Shown here: positions 44,307 to 57,890 of the stretch, in pieces
Numbering within the stretch: position 1 is the stretch's first letter
Layout: every line of letters starts with the position of its first letter
DNA from: Mesobacillus subterraneus
GTDB lineage: Bacteria; Bacillota; Bacilli; Bacillales; Cytobacillaceae
Assembly: GCF_003937825.1 (NCBI RefSeq)
Contig: NZ_RSFW01000020.1
Location: 1-64,000, forward strand
Direction: 5' to 3'
Length of the DNA stretch: 64,000 bases
Translations under genes and position numbers: made by a program
Notes under the pieces: generated by a model
Database searches by the model: none
Seen by the model: only the letters and a program-made list of their open reading frames with translations
Told to the model about the DNA's origin: nothing

Positions 44307-44540
44307 TTATAGCTCAAAATAAGTAACGGCAATAGTCAATAAGAAGAACAAAACAGATAGAACGATCGTGACACGGTGAAGGACAAGGTCAAGGCCTCTC
44401 GCCTTTTGCTTTCCGAACAATTGCTCCGCGCCTCCGGAAATCGCACCGGACAGACCAGCACTCTTGCCTGATTGAAGCAGAACGACCACAATCAGCGCAA
44501 TGCTGACGATCACGAGTAGAACAACTAATAATGTATGCAT
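44307..44540 (-). CDS. secG: Preprotein translocase subunit SecG
   Basis: 77 residues, with two hydrophobic helices (about 3-22 and 54-73) separated by the polar segment [31 protein letters not shown], the SecG signature. It assists SecYEG-mediated export. GGGAGGTA lies before ATG. Gene order secG-est-rnr-smpB-ssrA is standard for bacilli. Confidence 0.95.
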   Translation of the reverse strand: MHTLLVVLLVIVSIALIVVVLLQSGKSAGLSGAISGGAEQLFGKQKARGLDLVLHRVTIVLSVLFFLLTIAVTYFEL

Positions 44541-44759
44541 GACGTACCTCCCGAAAAACTGCTAACAGTATTTCTAATTTATCACATTTTCGGGAATGAA
44601 ACAATACTTGTCCGAATTGTTCTGAATTTTATTGAGCAGCTGTTTTTTACCAATTGCCGTTTGCTCACTAACTGTATTCTTGAACTGGAGATTGTCATGT
44701 ACTATTTTAACGGATGGCTGATCCCTCTTTTACTATTTCATACCATTGATGGCCGTTCA

Positions 44760-45569
44760 CTATTGTAATGGTTCAGGAAGCATTGAGTTGGACCTGTACA
44801 GCAGATCTGAAACGGTCGTACATTGATAGCCATTCTTGTATAAAATCTCCAGGATGTTTTCGACAGCTTTTACCGTCTGCGACCGGTCCCCGCCAGCATC
44901 ATGGAATATTATGACATCACCAGGCCTAGTATCAGATATCACATTCCGGGTGATTTTTGCGACGCCAGGCCTGCTCCAATCGCGCGTTTCCTGATGCCAG
45001 GACCATAGAATCACATTGTATCCACCTTCAATAGCGGTGTCGACGATTTCCTTATCATAATAACCTGCAACTGGCCGGAATATGGAGGGTTTGATGCCAG
45101 TCAGACCTTTGATGACCTCCGCGTTTTTATCCAGTTCCTTTTTGAGCATTGCCGGGGAATAGCCGTCCCGGAAACGATGCCTGTAGGTGTGGTTGCCAAT
45201 CTCATGCCCTTCCGCTGCCTGCCGTTTAACGATCTCAGGGTATCTTTCCGCCTCCTCGCCAATGACGAAAAACGTTGCCTTAGCGTCATACTTTTTTAGC
45301 GCGTCGAGAATTTGCGGCGTGAAGGTCGGATCAGGACCATCATCAAAGGTGAACGCGACAAGCTTTTCCTTCACCGGGATATCCCAAAAAACATGCCCCG
45401 TCTTTTCGTATTTCGCTCGTTTTAGAGAAGAAGGCGCTTCTTGCTTAGGCTTTTTTGCTGATGATGACGCTTCGGATGGGGTTTGACTGGCTGCTGAAAG
45501 AGCAGTCCCCGATGCGAATGAGGATAGGGTAAAAGTAATCAAGACTGCGGCTAGAAGATAGTTCTTCAT
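44760..45569 (-). CDS. Secreted polysaccharide deacetylase (NodB domain)
   Basis: 269 residues from ATG at 45567-45569; an ATG 15 bases upstream lacks a ribosome binding site. A signal peptide (about 1-27) and a Ser/Lys-rich linker precede the NodB domain (about 60-250). Metal and catalytic motifs are FTFDDGPDPTFTP (Asp pair), HEIGNHTYRHR (two His) and IIFHDAGGDRSQT. It probably deacetylates peptidoglycan or a related polymer at the cell surface or during sporulation. The exact substrate is not deducible. Confidence 0.88.
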   Translation of the reverse strand: MKNYLLAAVLITFTLSSFASGTALSAASQTPSEASSSAKKPKQEAPSSLKRAKYEKTGHVFWDIPVKEKLVAFTFDDGPDPTFTPQILDALKKYDAKATFFVIGEEAERYPEIVKRQAAEGHEIGNHTYRHRFRDGYSPAMLKKELDKNAEVIKGLTGIKPSIFRPVAGYYDKEIVDTAIEGGYNVILWSWHQETRDWSRPGVAKITRNVISDTRPGDVIIFHDAGGDRSQTVKAVENILEILYKNGYQCTTVSDLLYRSNSMLPEPLQ

Positions 45570-45805
45570 AACTCCGGCTCCCATCTAAGTTGAGTATAGC
45601 TATAGTATTGTGGATTGAAAGCCAGTTTATTTCATGGTTGGAGGGTTGCCTATTTTTACTAGTGGAGATAAGGCGGAGTTATGTGATTTTTTAGATACTC
45701 TTTTTTTGGGAATGATGGTTTGACTTTTAGGACATTACCTCCAGAATCCTCTTATAGACATTTTGAACAGCTATACATCTCAATATGTCCATTAAAGCTC
45801 TATAT

Positions 45806-45846
45806 ATAAAAAACACCGGGGCATCGTCATGCCACCGGTGTTTCGG
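45806..45846 (-). terminator. Terminator of the glycolytic operon
   Basis: A long stem: AAACACCGG pairs with CCGGTGTTT and inner GGCAT with ATGCC (45811-45843). On the minus strand it is followed by TTTATAT. The remaining gap 45570-45805 shows no gene. Confidence 0.88.
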
Positions 45847-45860
45847 TATCTCAAGAAGGA

Positions 45861-49800
<3,940 letters not shown>

Positions 49801-49885
49801 ACTGTTCAATAGAACTATTCATTGGCAACGGTCAGGATCCGCACCCTTATATTGCTGTTGCATAGCCCCTTATGAACTTCAAATC

Positions 49886-51070
49886 TTACTTGTCGTTTAA
49901 TGCCACTACGCCTGGCAACTCTTTGCCTTCCATGAATTCGAGGGAAGCGCCGCCGCCTGTAGAGATGTGGCTCATTTTGTCTGCTAGGTTGAACTTCTCA
50001 ACTGCAGCTGCAGAGTCTCCTCCGCCGATGACCGAATATGTATCGTTTGCATCGGCTAATGCTTGTGCTACCGCTTTTGTACCTTGAGCGAATTGGTCGA
50101 TTTCGAATACGCCCATTGGTCCGTTCCAGATGACCAGCTTGGACTTCTGGATCACGTCGCTGTAAGTTTCAGCTGTTTTAGGTCCAATATCAAGTGCTTC
50201 CCAATCAGCTGGGATTTCCTCGATCGGCACGACCTTTGTATTTGCATCCGCAGAAAAATCGTCGGCAACAATGGCATCAACTGGCATGTAGAAGTTTACG
50301 CCCTTTGCTTTTGCTTTTTCCATGAAGCTCTTAGCCAATTCAATTTTATCTTCTTCTAAAAGAGACTTTCCGATTTCGTGGCCCTGTGCTTTTACGAATG
50401 TATAAGCCAGTCCGCCGCCGATGATCAGGTTATCTACTTTTTCTAATAAATTGTCGATGACGCCAATCTTATCTTTAACTTTTGCCCCGCCAATGATCGC
50501 AGTGAACGGACGCTCTGGATTTGATAGAGCCTTTCCAAGTACATCTAGCTCTTTTTGCATCAGGAAGCCTGAAACGGCAGGAAGATGCTTTGCAATGCCT
50601 TCTGTTGAAGCGTGGGCACGGTGAGCAGCTCCGAACGCATCGTTGACATAGACATCTGCAAGTTCAGCAAATGCTTTTGCCAGTTCAGGATCATTTTTCT
50701 CTTCGCCTGGATAGAAACGGACATTCTCAAGAAGCAGGACATCGCCTTCGTTCATGCTGTCGATTTCAGATTTTACAGATTCGCCATGAGCCTCGTCTGT
50801 TTTCTTTACATCTTTGCCAAGCAGCTCAGACAAACGCTTTGCTACTGGAGTCAAACGCAATTCTTCAACAGCCTGCCCTTTTGGACGGCCAAGGTGGCTT
50901 GCAAGAAGGACTTTCGCTCCCTGCTCAACCAGGTACTGGATTGTTGGAAGAGCTGCACGGATCCTTGTATCATCCGTAACCTGTCCATCCTTCATCGGCA
51001 CGTTGAAATCAACGCGGCAAAAAACTCGTTTTCCTTTTACATCCACATCTTTTACTGTCTTTTTGTTCAA
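49886..51070 (-). CDS. pgk: Phosphoglycerate kinase
   Basis: 394 residues from TTG 51068-51070 (read as Met), justified by the strong AAAGGAGGT upstream. Substrate-binding motifs are [19 protein letters not shown] and [13 protein letters not shown]; the nucleotide region is [16 protein letters not shown] and [12 protein letters not shown]. It makes ATP from 1,3-bisphosphoglycerate. Second enzyme gene of the operon, separated from gapA by a hairpin that may reduce read-through. Confidence 0.96.
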   Translation of the reverse strand: MNKKTVKDVDVKGKRVFCRVDFNVPMKDGQVTDDTRIRAALPTIQYLVEQGAKVLLASHLGRPKGQAVEELRLTPVAKRLSELLGKDVKKTDEAHGESVKSEIDSMNEGDVLLLENVRFYPGEEKNDPELAKAFAELADVYVNDAFGAAHRAHASTEGIAKHLPAVSGFLMQKELDVLGKALSNPERPFTAIIGGAKVKDKIGVIDNLLEKVDNLIIGGGLAYTFVKAQGHEIGKSLLEEDKIELAKSFMEKAKAKGVNFYMPVDAIVADDFSADANTKVVPIEEIPADWEALDIGPKTAETYSDVIQKSKLVIWNGPMGVFEIDQFAQGTKAVAQALADANDTYSVIGGGDSAAAVEKFNLADKMSHISTGGGASLEFMEGKELPGVVALNDK

Positions 51071-51114
51071 GGCTAGAGACCTCCTTTAAGATAGCGCCAA
51101 TGCGCGTTTAAGCA

Positions 51115-51152
51115 GAAAAAGAGGAGAGGGAATTACCCCGCTCCCCTTTTCA
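51115..51152 (-). terminator. Intra-operon attenuator-like hairpin between gapA and pgk
   Basis: On the minus strand AGGGGAG-CGGG pairs with TTCC-CTCTCCT, followed by CTTTTTC (51117-51150). It is weaker than the terminal hairpins. It could reduce distal expression or mark an mRNA processing point. Confidence 0.5.
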
Positions 51153-51198
51153 TCCCACTACATTATAGTCAATATTGGATGGTATATCCAATATTAGC

Positions 51199-52206
51199 TT
51201 ACAGACCTTTTTTTGCGATGAAATCAACAAGGTCAACTACACGGTTAGAGTAACCAGACTCATTGTCATACCAAGAGATGACTTTTACCATGCTGCCTTC
51301 CATAACCATTGTTGAAAGAGCATCAATTGTAGAAGAGTATGCATTGCCGTTGTAGTCACTTGATACAAGTGGCTCTTCGCTGTAGCCAAGAATTCCTTTA
51401 AGTTCGCCTTCAGAAGCTTTCTTGAATGCAGCGTTGATTTCTTCAACTGTTACGTCTTTGTCAAGCTCAGCAACAAGGTCAACTAGTGATACGTTTGGAG
51501 TTGGAACACGCATTGCTCCGCCGTTCAATTTGCCTTTTAGTTCAGGCAATACAAGGGAAACTGCTTTTGCAGCACCAGTTGTTGTAGGAATGATGTTTTC
51601 CGCAGCTGCACGCGCACGACGGTAGTCTTTGTGCGGAAGGTCAAGAATTTGCTGATCATTTGTGTATGAGTGAACAGTTGTCATCATACCGCGCTTGATT
51701 CCGAAGTTGTCGTTCAATACTTTAGCGAATGGAGCCAAGCAGTTTGTTGTACAAGATGCGTTAGAGATTACGTGGTGATTAGCTGCATCGTACTTGTCGT
51801 CGTTAACACCCATAACGATTGTGATATCTTCTTCAGATGCTGGAGCAGAAATGATAACTTTCTTAGCGCCTGCTTCTAAGTGTTTGGCAGCGTCTGCACG
51901 CTTAGTGAAACGTCCAGTTGATTCTACAACTACTTCTACGCCCAGGTCTCCCCAGCCAAGTTGAGCTGGATCTCTTTCAGCAAGTACTTTTACTTTGTGG
52001 CCGTCAACTACAAGGTAGTCACCATCAACTGTAATTTCTTTATCTAAAGTACCGTGTACAGTGTCGTATTTTAAAAGATGAGCAAGCATGTTTGCATCAG
52101 TTAAATCGTTAACTGCCACTACTTCTACGTTAGGATTGTTCAATGCTGCGCGGAAAACTACGCGTCCAATACGTCCAAATCCGTTAATACCAACTTTTAC
52201 TGCCAT
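51199..52206 (-). CDS. gapA: Glyceraldehyde-3-phosphate dehydrogenase (NAD, glycolytic)
   Basis: 335 residues. NAD motif INGFGRIGR at the N-terminus, catalytic Cys in [12 protein letters not shown], His in [10 protein letters not shown] and phosphate residues in the [16 protein letters not shown] tail. Codon use is highly biased. First enzyme gene of the operon, directly after the regulator cggR. In B. subtilis GapA is the glycolytic, NAD-specific isoform repressed by CggR; the same arrangement is seen here. Confidence 0.97.
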   Translation of the reverse strand: MAVKVGINGFGRIGRVVFRAALNNPNVEVVAVNDLTDANMLAHLLKYDTVHGTLDKEITVDGDYLVVDGHKVKVLAERDPAQLGWGDLGVEVVVESTGRFTKRADAAKHLEAGAKKVIISAPASEEDITIVMGVNDDKYDAANHHVISNASCTTNCLAPFAKVLNDNFGIKRGMMTTVHSYTNDQQILDLPHKDYRRARAAAENIIPTTTGAAKAVSLVLPELKGKLNGGAMRVPTPNVSLVDLVAELDKDVTVEEINAAFKKASEGELKGILGYSEEPLVSSDYNGNAYSSTIDALSTMVMEGSMVKVISWYDNESGYSNRVVDLVDFIAKKGL

Positions 52207-52255
52207 GAGTATTTCCTCCTTTGATTCCTAAAAAAATGTTGTTTATATAAAGGTG

Positions 52256-53281
52256 TTACCCTTGTAACAATGTTTTGGCGGCACCCTCGTCCGTGATCAG
52301 GATCGTTGATGAAGGGGCCTGCTTCATATAGGCTCTGATCGCTTTTGCCTTCGATTGTCCTCCTGCAACCGCGATGACATTGTCTATATCCGCGAGATCG
52401 TTCAGTTGAAGACCGATCGTCAGCACTTTGTGGACGATTTCCCCGGCTTCGTTAAAATAGTAGCCAAAAGCCTCGCCTACTGCTTTTCCATCCAGGATTT
52501 TCTGCAAATCCTCCGGGCTGGTATTGCGACGTTCCGCCATTGTAATAGCGTCTCCAATACCGTGTAAAACCATGCTTGCTGATTTAACTAAATTCCAGAC
52601 CTCGTAAATCAGCGGTTCTTTGATGAAGGATTGATAAATCTCACTGCTGACCTGGTCGGGCACATAAAAGACCCGGTGGCGCGAATTCGTATTGTCCGCC
52701 ATGATTGCGCAAATCGTGTTTGCCTGATTCTTGACGTCCTCGCCGATTCCGCCTCGTGCAGGCACAAACAGCAAATCCTTCTCGCCGAAGTCTGGTGTCA
52801 ACATATCGGCCACAGCCGCCATCGTCGATCCTCCAGTCACAGCAATTATATTTTTGCTTAGGAGAAGATCTTTCATGCAATTCGCTGTCGCACGCCCCAG
52901 CTCGCTTTTCACCCATGGCGATTGGTCGCTGTCCCCTGGGACGACGATCACATTCCGGATACCCATGCGTTCCTTCAGCTGGCGCTCTAATGTGTTTATA
53001 CCCATAATGTCGCGCATTACTCTTTCAAGACTTTCCAGTATATCTTTTCCTTCTTCTGTCAGCGTCATTCCCTGAACAGACATCGAAATAAGATTCTGGT
53101 CTTTCAAAAATTCCACCTCAGACCGCAAAACCCGCTCAGTCAAATTCAGGCTGACTGAAAGGTTTCTCCTGCCAACTGGCTGCATCACGTTTATGTATTG
53201 GAGGATGAGGTATCGCTTTTGCATAACCTGGAGTAAATCGGGCAATATTCTTTTTTGAATATCAATGAGCGAACTGTCCAT
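52256..53281 (-). CDS. cggR: Central glycolytic genes regulator CggR
   Basis: 341 residues. The N-terminal winged HTH (about 20-85: RRNLSVSLNLTERVLRSEVEFL) is followed by a SorC-type sugar-phosphate-binding domain (about 95-340) with ITGGS-type phosphate loops (AVTGGSTMAAVADML). It represses the operon in the absence of glycolytic flux and is released by fructose-1,6-bisphosphate. AGGAGAAT lies before ATG. First gene of the operon; an operator-like direct repeat lies just upstream. Confidence 0.95.
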   Translation of the reverse strand: MDSSLIDIQKRILPDLLQVMQKRYLILQYINVMQPVGRRNLSVSLNLTERVLRSEVEFLKDQNLISMSVQGMTLTEEGKDILESLERVMRDIMGINTLERQLKERMGIRNVIVVPGDSDQSPWVKSELGRATANCMKDLLLSKNIIAVTGGSTMAAVADMLTPDFGEKDLLFVPARGGIGEDVKNQANTICAIMADNTNSRHRVFYVPDQVSSEIYQSFIKEPLIYEVWNLVKSASMVLHGIGDAITMAERRNTSPEDLQKILDGKAVGEAFGYYFNEAGEIVHKVLTIGLQLNDLADIDNVIAVAGGQSKAKAIRAYMKQAPSSTILITDEGAAKTLLQG

Positions 53282-53313
53282 TTTGATATTCTCCTTTTTC
53301 AGTGTTGGTCATA

Positions 53314-53350
53314 AAATGTCCCGCTAAGACATATTATGTCCCACCTGCGG
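53314..53350 (-). promoter_or_regulatory. CggR operator
   Basis: Two direct repeats on the minus strand, GTGGGACAT (53336-53344) and GCGGGACAT (53316-53324), are 20 bp apart and lie about 35-70 bases upstream of cggR. The arrangement matches the known tandem GGGAC(A)T-type CggR operator of B. subtilis. Confidence 0.75.
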
Positions 53351-53356
53351 TAAAAA

Positions 53357-53398
53357 AAATCACCCCTGCTACAAATTTCATTCTAACAGGAGTGAAAA
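53357..53398 (-). terminator. Terminator of the glutaredoxin-like gene
   Basis: Minus strand CACTCCTG pairs with CAGGGGTG (with G-U pairing) around a long loop, followed by ATTTTTTTT. Confidence 0.75.
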
Positions 53399-53404
53399 CC
53401 TTAA

Positions 53405-53665
53405 TCAACCAATAAACTCAAGGTTTTTTCGTGAAAACGCTTCACTTATGAACTTTTTGTTAATAATCCCGTATTGCAGTTCTTCCCCGTCCAATTCAAT
53501 CACCGGAATCATGATTCCATACTTCTCGACGAGCTCGTCATCAAGATCGATATTGATTTCTTCTATTGTAAAATTCCAGTTATGCTGGAGTTCTTCCAGG
53601 ATTTCACGCGCCGTCTCGCATAAATGGCAGCGCGGACGGGAATAGAGTTTGACTGTTTTCTTCAT
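53405..53665 (-). CDS. Glutaredoxin-like protein
   Basis: 86 residues with a thioredoxin fold. The redox motif CHLC lies at 13-16 in KLYSRPRCHLCETA, and the cis-Pro in GIMIPVIELDG. AGGAGTCC lies before ATG on the minus strand. It belongs to the small glutaredoxin/DUF836-type family; the electron donor is unknown. It lies between sigL and cggR as a single gene. Confidence 0.87.
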   Translation of the reverse strand: MKKTVKLYSRPRCHLCETAREILEELQHNWNFTIEEINIDLDDELVEKYGIMIPVIELDGEELQYGIINKKFISEAFSRKNLEFIG

Positions 53666-53720
53666 TTTGGACTCCTTTTAATAGTGGATGCTTAAATTAT
53701 CTAACAAGAAACCATCCTTT

Positions 53721-55064
53721 TTAATCAAATCGTTTACGTTTCGACGACGATGGGATGCCGAGCTGATCGCGGTATTTTGCGACGGTCCTTCTGGATACGA
53801 CCATACCTTCAACGTCTTCGAGCATTTCTACTAATTTCTGATCGGATATAGGTTTCTTTTTATCTTCTTCTTTTATATAGCGTTCGATTGCAGCTTTTAC
53901 TTTTTGCGAAGATGCCTGATCATTTTCCGTAGTGGCAATTGCACTCGTGAAAAAGGATTTTAATTCAAATGTTCCAGAAGGTGTTTGCATGTATTTTTCC
54001 CGGACAGTCCGGCTTACGGTCGATTCGTGAATTTCGAGTTCCTCGGCGACTTCCCTCATTGTCATTGGGTGGAGATGGGATGGTCCCATTAAAAAGAAGT
54101 CCCGCTGCTTTTCGATGATTTTCATTGATACCTTCAAAAGCGTTTCCTTCCTTTGTTCAAGGCTGCGCTGGATCCACTGGAAATCTCCCTGCTTCTCGTG
54201 GAGGAATTTGTTCACTTCCTGATTCTGATGGCCCGATAACTGCTTATAGTATCCTTCATTAAATGTCACTTTGGGGATCAGCGCATCAAACACACTGACG
54301 TTCAGCTCGTCACCCTCGCGTTTCACCACAACATCCGGCACGATATAAGCTGGCTTTTCGCGTTGGAAAGTGGCTCCCGGTTTGGGGTCCAATCTCTGAA
54401 TCTCATCGTGCACCTTTTGGATATCCTTTAGTTCAATATCCAGCATTTTCGCGAGCGCTTTCCACTTTTTCTCGGCAAAAAGAAGGAAGTGATTTTCGAT
54501 GATCGCAATTGCGAGTTCATTTGCAGGATTCCGTTTTAGCCGCCTCAGCTGCAGCATCAGGCAATCCTGCAAATCTTTTGCAGCGATGCCCGGTGGATCC
54601 AATGACTGAAGCTTAAAAATCGCACATTCAACTATTTCTTCATCCACATTGTATCTGGCTGCCAGACTTTCTCTGTCAGTATTCAAGTAACCGTTTTCAT
54701 CTATGTTTTCAATCAATACATGTAAAATCAATTTTTCCTCATCTGTCATTTTCAATGAGTTCAACTGGGACAGCAAGAAGTCTTCCAGTGTTTCGCTCTC
54801 ACCAGAACCAATCTGTTCGATCAAGTTCTTCTGGTCCCGTTCGAATGACCGCCTTGTCGTTTTCCTCGTGCGGTCCATATTCGAATCGAAATGGGTGATA
54901 TTCTTGAAGTCCACTTGCAAAAGGGGATTTTCCATCGATTTAGCTTCAAGAAAAGCCGCAAGCTCCTGGGCAGAATACTGCAAAAGCGCAATTGCCTGCG
55001 TCAGCTCCTGTGTCATCGCCAATTTCAAAGTCTGTTTTTGCAACAATCCAGCTTTCATATCCAT
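53721..55064 (-). CDS. rpoN: RNA polymerase sigma-54 factor
   Basis: 447 residues (SigL in B. subtilis). The N-terminal Gln/Leu-rich activator region (1-50: TLKLAMTQELTQAIALLQYSAQELAAFL) precedes the core-binding domain, the HTH (REVAEELEIHESTVSRTVREKYMQTP) and the C-terminal RpoN box SRRTVAKYRDQLGIPSS. It directs transcription from -24/-12 promoters with bacterial enhancer-binding activators. I see no clear -24/-12 promoter in the window. AGGGGTGA lies before ATG. Confidence 0.95.
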   Translation of the reverse strand: MDMKAGLLQKQTLKLAMTQELTQAIALLQYSAQELAAFLEAKSMENPLLQVDFKNITHFDSNMDRTRKTTRRSFERDQKNLIEQIGSGESETLEDFLLSQLNSLKMTDEEKLILHVLIENIDENGYLNTDRESLAARYNVDEEIVECAIFKLQSLDPPGIAAKDLQDCLMLQLRRLKRNPANELAIAIIENHFLLFAEKKWKALAKMLDIELKDIQKVHDEIQRLDPKPGATFQREKPAYIVPDVVVKREGDELNVSVFDALIPKVTFNEGYYKQLSGHQNQEVNKFLHEKQGDFQWIQRSLEQRKETLLKVSMKIIEKQRDFFLMGPSHLHPMTMREVAEELEIHESTVSRTVREKYMQTPSGTFELKSFFTSAIATTENDQASSQKVKAAIERYIKEEDKKKPISDQKLVEMLEDVEGMVVSRRTVAKYRDQLGIPSSSKRKRFD

Positions 55065-55142
55065 CTAAATCACCCCTGCATTCATTTTACATGATAAACA
55101 AGGTTTGGTGTATGGAAAGAATTTGGCATGCCCCTATGTAAA

Positions 55143-55172
55143 AACCCCTTACCTGATTTCAGACAAAGGGGC
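55143..55172 (-). terminator. Terminator of the Cys-rich protein gene
   Basis: Stem CCCCTT / AAGGGG (55145-55150 with 55166-55171), with TTTTTAC following on the minus strand. Confidence 0.8.
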
Positions 55173-55188
55173 GAGTGGTTAATGTCAA

Positions 55189-56337
55189 TTACCTTTTGCG
55201 GCGTTTGGCACTGTTAACAGTTGGCATGTTAATAGCTGTCTTGTTTACAGGTTGAGTATTACGAGGTGCCGGTGCTGGTGGTGGGCAAGTATTTCCTGGA
55301 GGTGTTCCTACTGGTGGTTCTTCCAGAGGAACTTCACACTCAGGCAGCTCAACTGTATAGTTGATATCCGCACTTGTACCTGCTTCATTAACTACTACAG
55401 AGTTGATTATAACTTCAATATCTTCACATGTAAGATCCTCTTCCGGGAATGGGTTATCATCAATGTTGCATGTGAAGCATGTTTGTTCAACTGTTATCGT
55501 CTCAAAGCAACATTCATACAAATTTTCTGTTTGACAATCTGCTGTTTTAGGAACGTTAAATTGGATATCCAGAGTTACTGTTCGAGTCCATGGAAAAACA
55601 TCACAGCAGCAAATGAGCGTTTGACCACATACAAACACCTCCGCCGGAGCTTGACAAACATCTTCCTCTGTTGGAGCCACCACTTCTTGATCGACAATAC
55701 AGAAACCAAATAACACGTCTTCGGTTGCTACTTCTTCTGGAATTGTAAAGCATGATGTTGGAACCGTCGCTGTACATGTGAATGTATTGTTATCTTCCGG
55801 ACATTCACAAGCGTCAGGGCATACGATACAGTCTGGAACGCAGATCAATCCGCAAGCCGTTACACCCCCAGCACTAATCGAAGCACATGCAGTGGTTGCA
55901 ATTTGAGGTTGGTTAAAAGTGAAGGCAAATAATTGGGAGAAACCTGGCTGCAACTCACCTAGCTCACCTTGGTCGGGTATAAATGCAAATCCATCCAAAC
56001 GAATTCCAGCACCACATGGTGAACCTTCAGGACATCCAGGTTGCGGTGTTCTTCCTGGATTTTCAAAATCAACAGGAAACAGTTCAGTTGGGGCTGGGTC
56101 AGTAGTTAGGAAAACCTCACTTGCACGAGGGTCGCTAATGAAATCCAAACAAGGCTCTTCAATTGCTAATACCCAGTTGCTTAAAGCTGGGGAATTAGGG
56201 GTTACATTATCTACGCGGTAAATCCACCTGAATCCACCATCAACAGGCTCGATATCTACCAAAGTCACAACGAAACCACCAATGGTTACTGGCTCAAAGC
56301 AACTCTCTGGCACTTGCTGCAAATTAAATTCTGGCAT
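55189..56337 (-). CDS. Cys-rich hypothetical protein, possible spore-surface component
   Basis: 382 residues with more than 30 Cys, many paired or clustered (CVPDCIVCPDACECPE, TLICCCDVFPW, YECCFETITVEQTCFTC). Beta-strand-like segments alternate with Pro-rich linkers. The C-terminus is Pro-rich (GTPPGNTCPPPAPAP) and ends in a basic Lys-Arg cluster. There is no signal peptide. Cys-rich proteins without export signals in bacilli are often cross-linked in the spore coat or exosporium, but I do not recognise a family. AAAGGATGATG lies before the start. It sits between sigL and a tRNA gene. Confidence 0.6.
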   Translation of the reverse strand: MPEFNLQQVPESCFEPVTIGGFVVTLVDIEPVDGGFRWIYRVDNVTPNSPALSNWVLAIEEPCLDFISDPRASEVFLTTDPAPTELFPVDFENPGRTPQPGCPEGSPCGAGIRLDGFAFIPDQGELGELQPGFSQLFAFTFNQPQIATTACASISAGGVTACGLICVPDCIVCPDACECPEDNNTFTCTATVPTSCFTIPEEVATEDVLFGFCIVDQEVVAPTEEDVCQAPAEVFVCGQTLICCCDVFPWTRTVTLDIQFNVPKTADCQTENLYECCFETITVEQTCFTCNIDDNPFPEEDLTCEDIEVIINSVVVNEAGTSADINYTVELPECEVPLEEPPVGTPPGNTCPPPAPAPRNTQPVNKTAINMPTVNSAKRRKR

Positions 56338-56491
56338 TTACATCATCCTTTCATATTTTTTTCGAGGCGTATTTCGACCTCTTCTATAAACTATGAAAGT
56401 AAGCATATGCTTGTTTAGGTGTATACTCCTAGTCGTTTTTATTAATTTTAAAGTCTTAGTTCTATGTAACTGCTATTTTTGCGGATCAACA

Positions 56492-56528
56492 AAAAAATCC
56501 CCCTGCGCTCATTTAAAGCGCAGGGGTA
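56492..56528 (-). terminator. Terminator downstream of tRNA-Arg
   Basis: Stem CCCCTGCGCT / AGCGCAGGGG (56500-56509 with 56517-56526), followed on the minus strand by ATTTTTTTG. Confidence 0.92.
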
Positions 56529-56537
56529 TCTTGGTGA

Positions 56538-56609
56538 CGCCCTCGGCAGGAATCGAACCCACATCTCAAGAACCGGAATCTTACGTGCTATCCGTTGCAC
56601 CACGAGGGC
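56538..56609 (-). tRNA. tRNA-Arg (anticodon CCG)
   Basis: 72 nt on the minus strand. The acceptor arms GCCCTCG / CGAGGGC pair, the T arm contains GGGTTCGATTCC, and the anticodon loop TTCCGGT gives CCG (codon CGG). The discriminator base is G and CCA is not encoded. A terminator follows. Confidence 0.93.
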
Positions 56610-56796
56610 ATATAGTAAGTTGGCGTTACGCTTACCTATTATAGGGTATGTTTCCCTTGTTTGCAAGAATGTTTTTTTGGAAGGGGGACCAATGGATTCG
56701 TTTAAAATTGTTAATGTTGGGTAAGATGGATACGGTACAGTAAATTGGAATATAGATTATTGTCGAAGAGTTTTGGGTGGCTTTGCAAGCGATTCG
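56610..56796. other. Intergenic region between tRNA-Arg and the clpP promoter
   Basis: No credible gene. It is AT-rich and should contain the promoter of the tRNA gene on the minus strand. Confidence 0.4.
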
Positions 56797-56813
56797 TTTG
56801 ACCTTTATTGACC
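56797..56813 (+). promoter_or_regulatory. CtsR operator overlapping the clpP promoter
   Basis: The minus-strand sequence GGTCAATAAAGGTCAAA matches the CtsR heptad direct repeat (GGTCAAA-NAN-GGTCAAA type) with one mismatch. The right part TTGACC can serve as a -35 box, with TACATA about 18 bases downstream as a weak -10. It implies heat/stress control of clpP. Confidence 0.8.
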
Positions 56814-56960
56814 ATGCGTGTATCATTAAACTACATAGGTATTCTGGCAAACGAACCAGTATATGCCAGCCTGCTAATCTGTCTTCGCAAGGCTGTTATC
56901 TGTTTTTTAAAAGCCTTTTAAGACAGTGAAATGATCTTATGTTAAAGGAGGAAAACAAAC

Positions 56961-57566
56961 ATGAACTTGATTCCTACAGTTATTGAACAAACGAATCGGG
57001 GCGAAAGGGCATATGATATTTATTCCCGCCTTTTAAAGGATCGCATCATTATGCTGGGAAGCGGGATTGATGACAATGTTGCCAATTCAATCGTCGCTCA
57101 GCTGCTTTTCCTGGAAGCTGAAAATCCGGAAAAAGACATTTCCATCTACATCAACAGCCCTGGCGGCAGTATTACTGCCGGTATGGCAATCTACGATACT
57201 ATGCAGTTCATCAAGCCAGATGTCCAGACAATCTGTATCGGTATGGCTGCATCAATGGGTGCTTTCCTGCTCGCTGCTGGTACGAAGGGCAAGCGTTACG
57301 CTCTTCCTAACGCAGAAGTCATGATCCACCAGCCACTTGGCGGTGCCCAGGGACAGGCAACAGAAATTGAAATCGCTGCTAAGCGCATTCTTTTCCTTCG
57401 TGAAAAGCTGAATACGATTCTTTCTGAACGCACTGGCCAGCCGCTTGAAGTCATCGCGAAGGATACAGACCGCGACAACTTCATGACAGCTGAGCGTGCA
57501 AAGGAATACGGTCTTGTTGACCAAATCATTACTCGTAACATTCTTGAAGAAAAGAAGGATAAATAA
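56961..57566 (+). CDS. clpP: ATP-dependent Clp protease proteolytic subunit ClpP
   Basis: 201 residues. The N-terminus [25 protein letters not shown] is typical, followed by [19 protein letters not shown]. The catalytic Ser lies in GMAASMGAF, His in MIHQPLGG and Asp in the [11 protein letters not shown] region. AAAGGAGG lies before ATG. It forms the tetradecameric protease that works with ClpC, ClpX and ClpE. The CtsR box upstream indicates stress regulation, as in B. subtilis. Confidence 0.97.
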   Translation: MNLIPTVIEQTNRGERAYDIYSRLLKDRIIMLGSGIDDNVANSIVAQLLFLEAENPEKDISIYINSPGGSITAGMAIYDTMQFIKPDVQTICIGMAASMGAFLLAAGTKGKRYALPNAEVMIHQPLGGAQGQATEIEIAAKRILFLREKLNTILSERTGQPLEVIAKDTDRDNFMTAERAKEYGLVDQIITRNILEEKKDK

Positions 57567-57571
57567 GACGA

Positions 57572-57612
57572 ATGAAAAACTCGCCCCAGATATCTGGAGC
57601 GAGTTTTTTTAG
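57572..57612. terminator. Bidirectional terminator between clpP and crh
   Basis: Stem AACTCGC plus CCAGATATCTGG plus GCGAGTT (57576-57607), with A residues on the left and T residues on the right. Confidence 0.9.
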
Positions 57613-57866
57613 TTTTCCTTCTGGATATAGTCAGACAGTTTTTCCAGCGCTTCTACTTCGTCGCTTCCATCAGCGATCAGGTTCACGGATGCACCTGCGC
57701 CTACTGCAAGACTCATCAAGCCCATGATGCTTTTTGCATTTACCTTCTTGCCGTCTTTTTCAAGAAAGATATCGGATGAGAACCGGTTTGCTTCCTGTAC
57801 GAACAATGCTGCCGGACGAGCCTGCAGGCCAGTTTTTAACTTTACTTGCACCTGTTTTTCTACCAT
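57609..57866 (-). CDS. crh: HPr-like catabolite repression protein Crh
   Basis: 85 residues of HPr fold. Position 15 is Gln (KTGLQARPAA) instead of the PTS-phosphorylated His, which distinguishes Crh from HPr. The regulatory Ser46 is present in NAKSIMG. Phosphorylated at Ser46 by HPr kinase, Crh acts as a CcpA cofactor and in B. subtilis also regulates methylglyoxal synthase and YvcK. Gene order with whiA, yvcK and rapZ is conserved. Confidence 0.95.
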   Translation of the reverse strand: MVEKQVQVKLKTGLQARPAALFVQEANRFSSDIFLEKDGKKVNAKSIMGLMSLAVGAGASVNLIADGSDEVEALEKLSDYIQKEN

Positions 57867-57890
57867 TTGCGTTTTTCCTCCTCTTACCCT

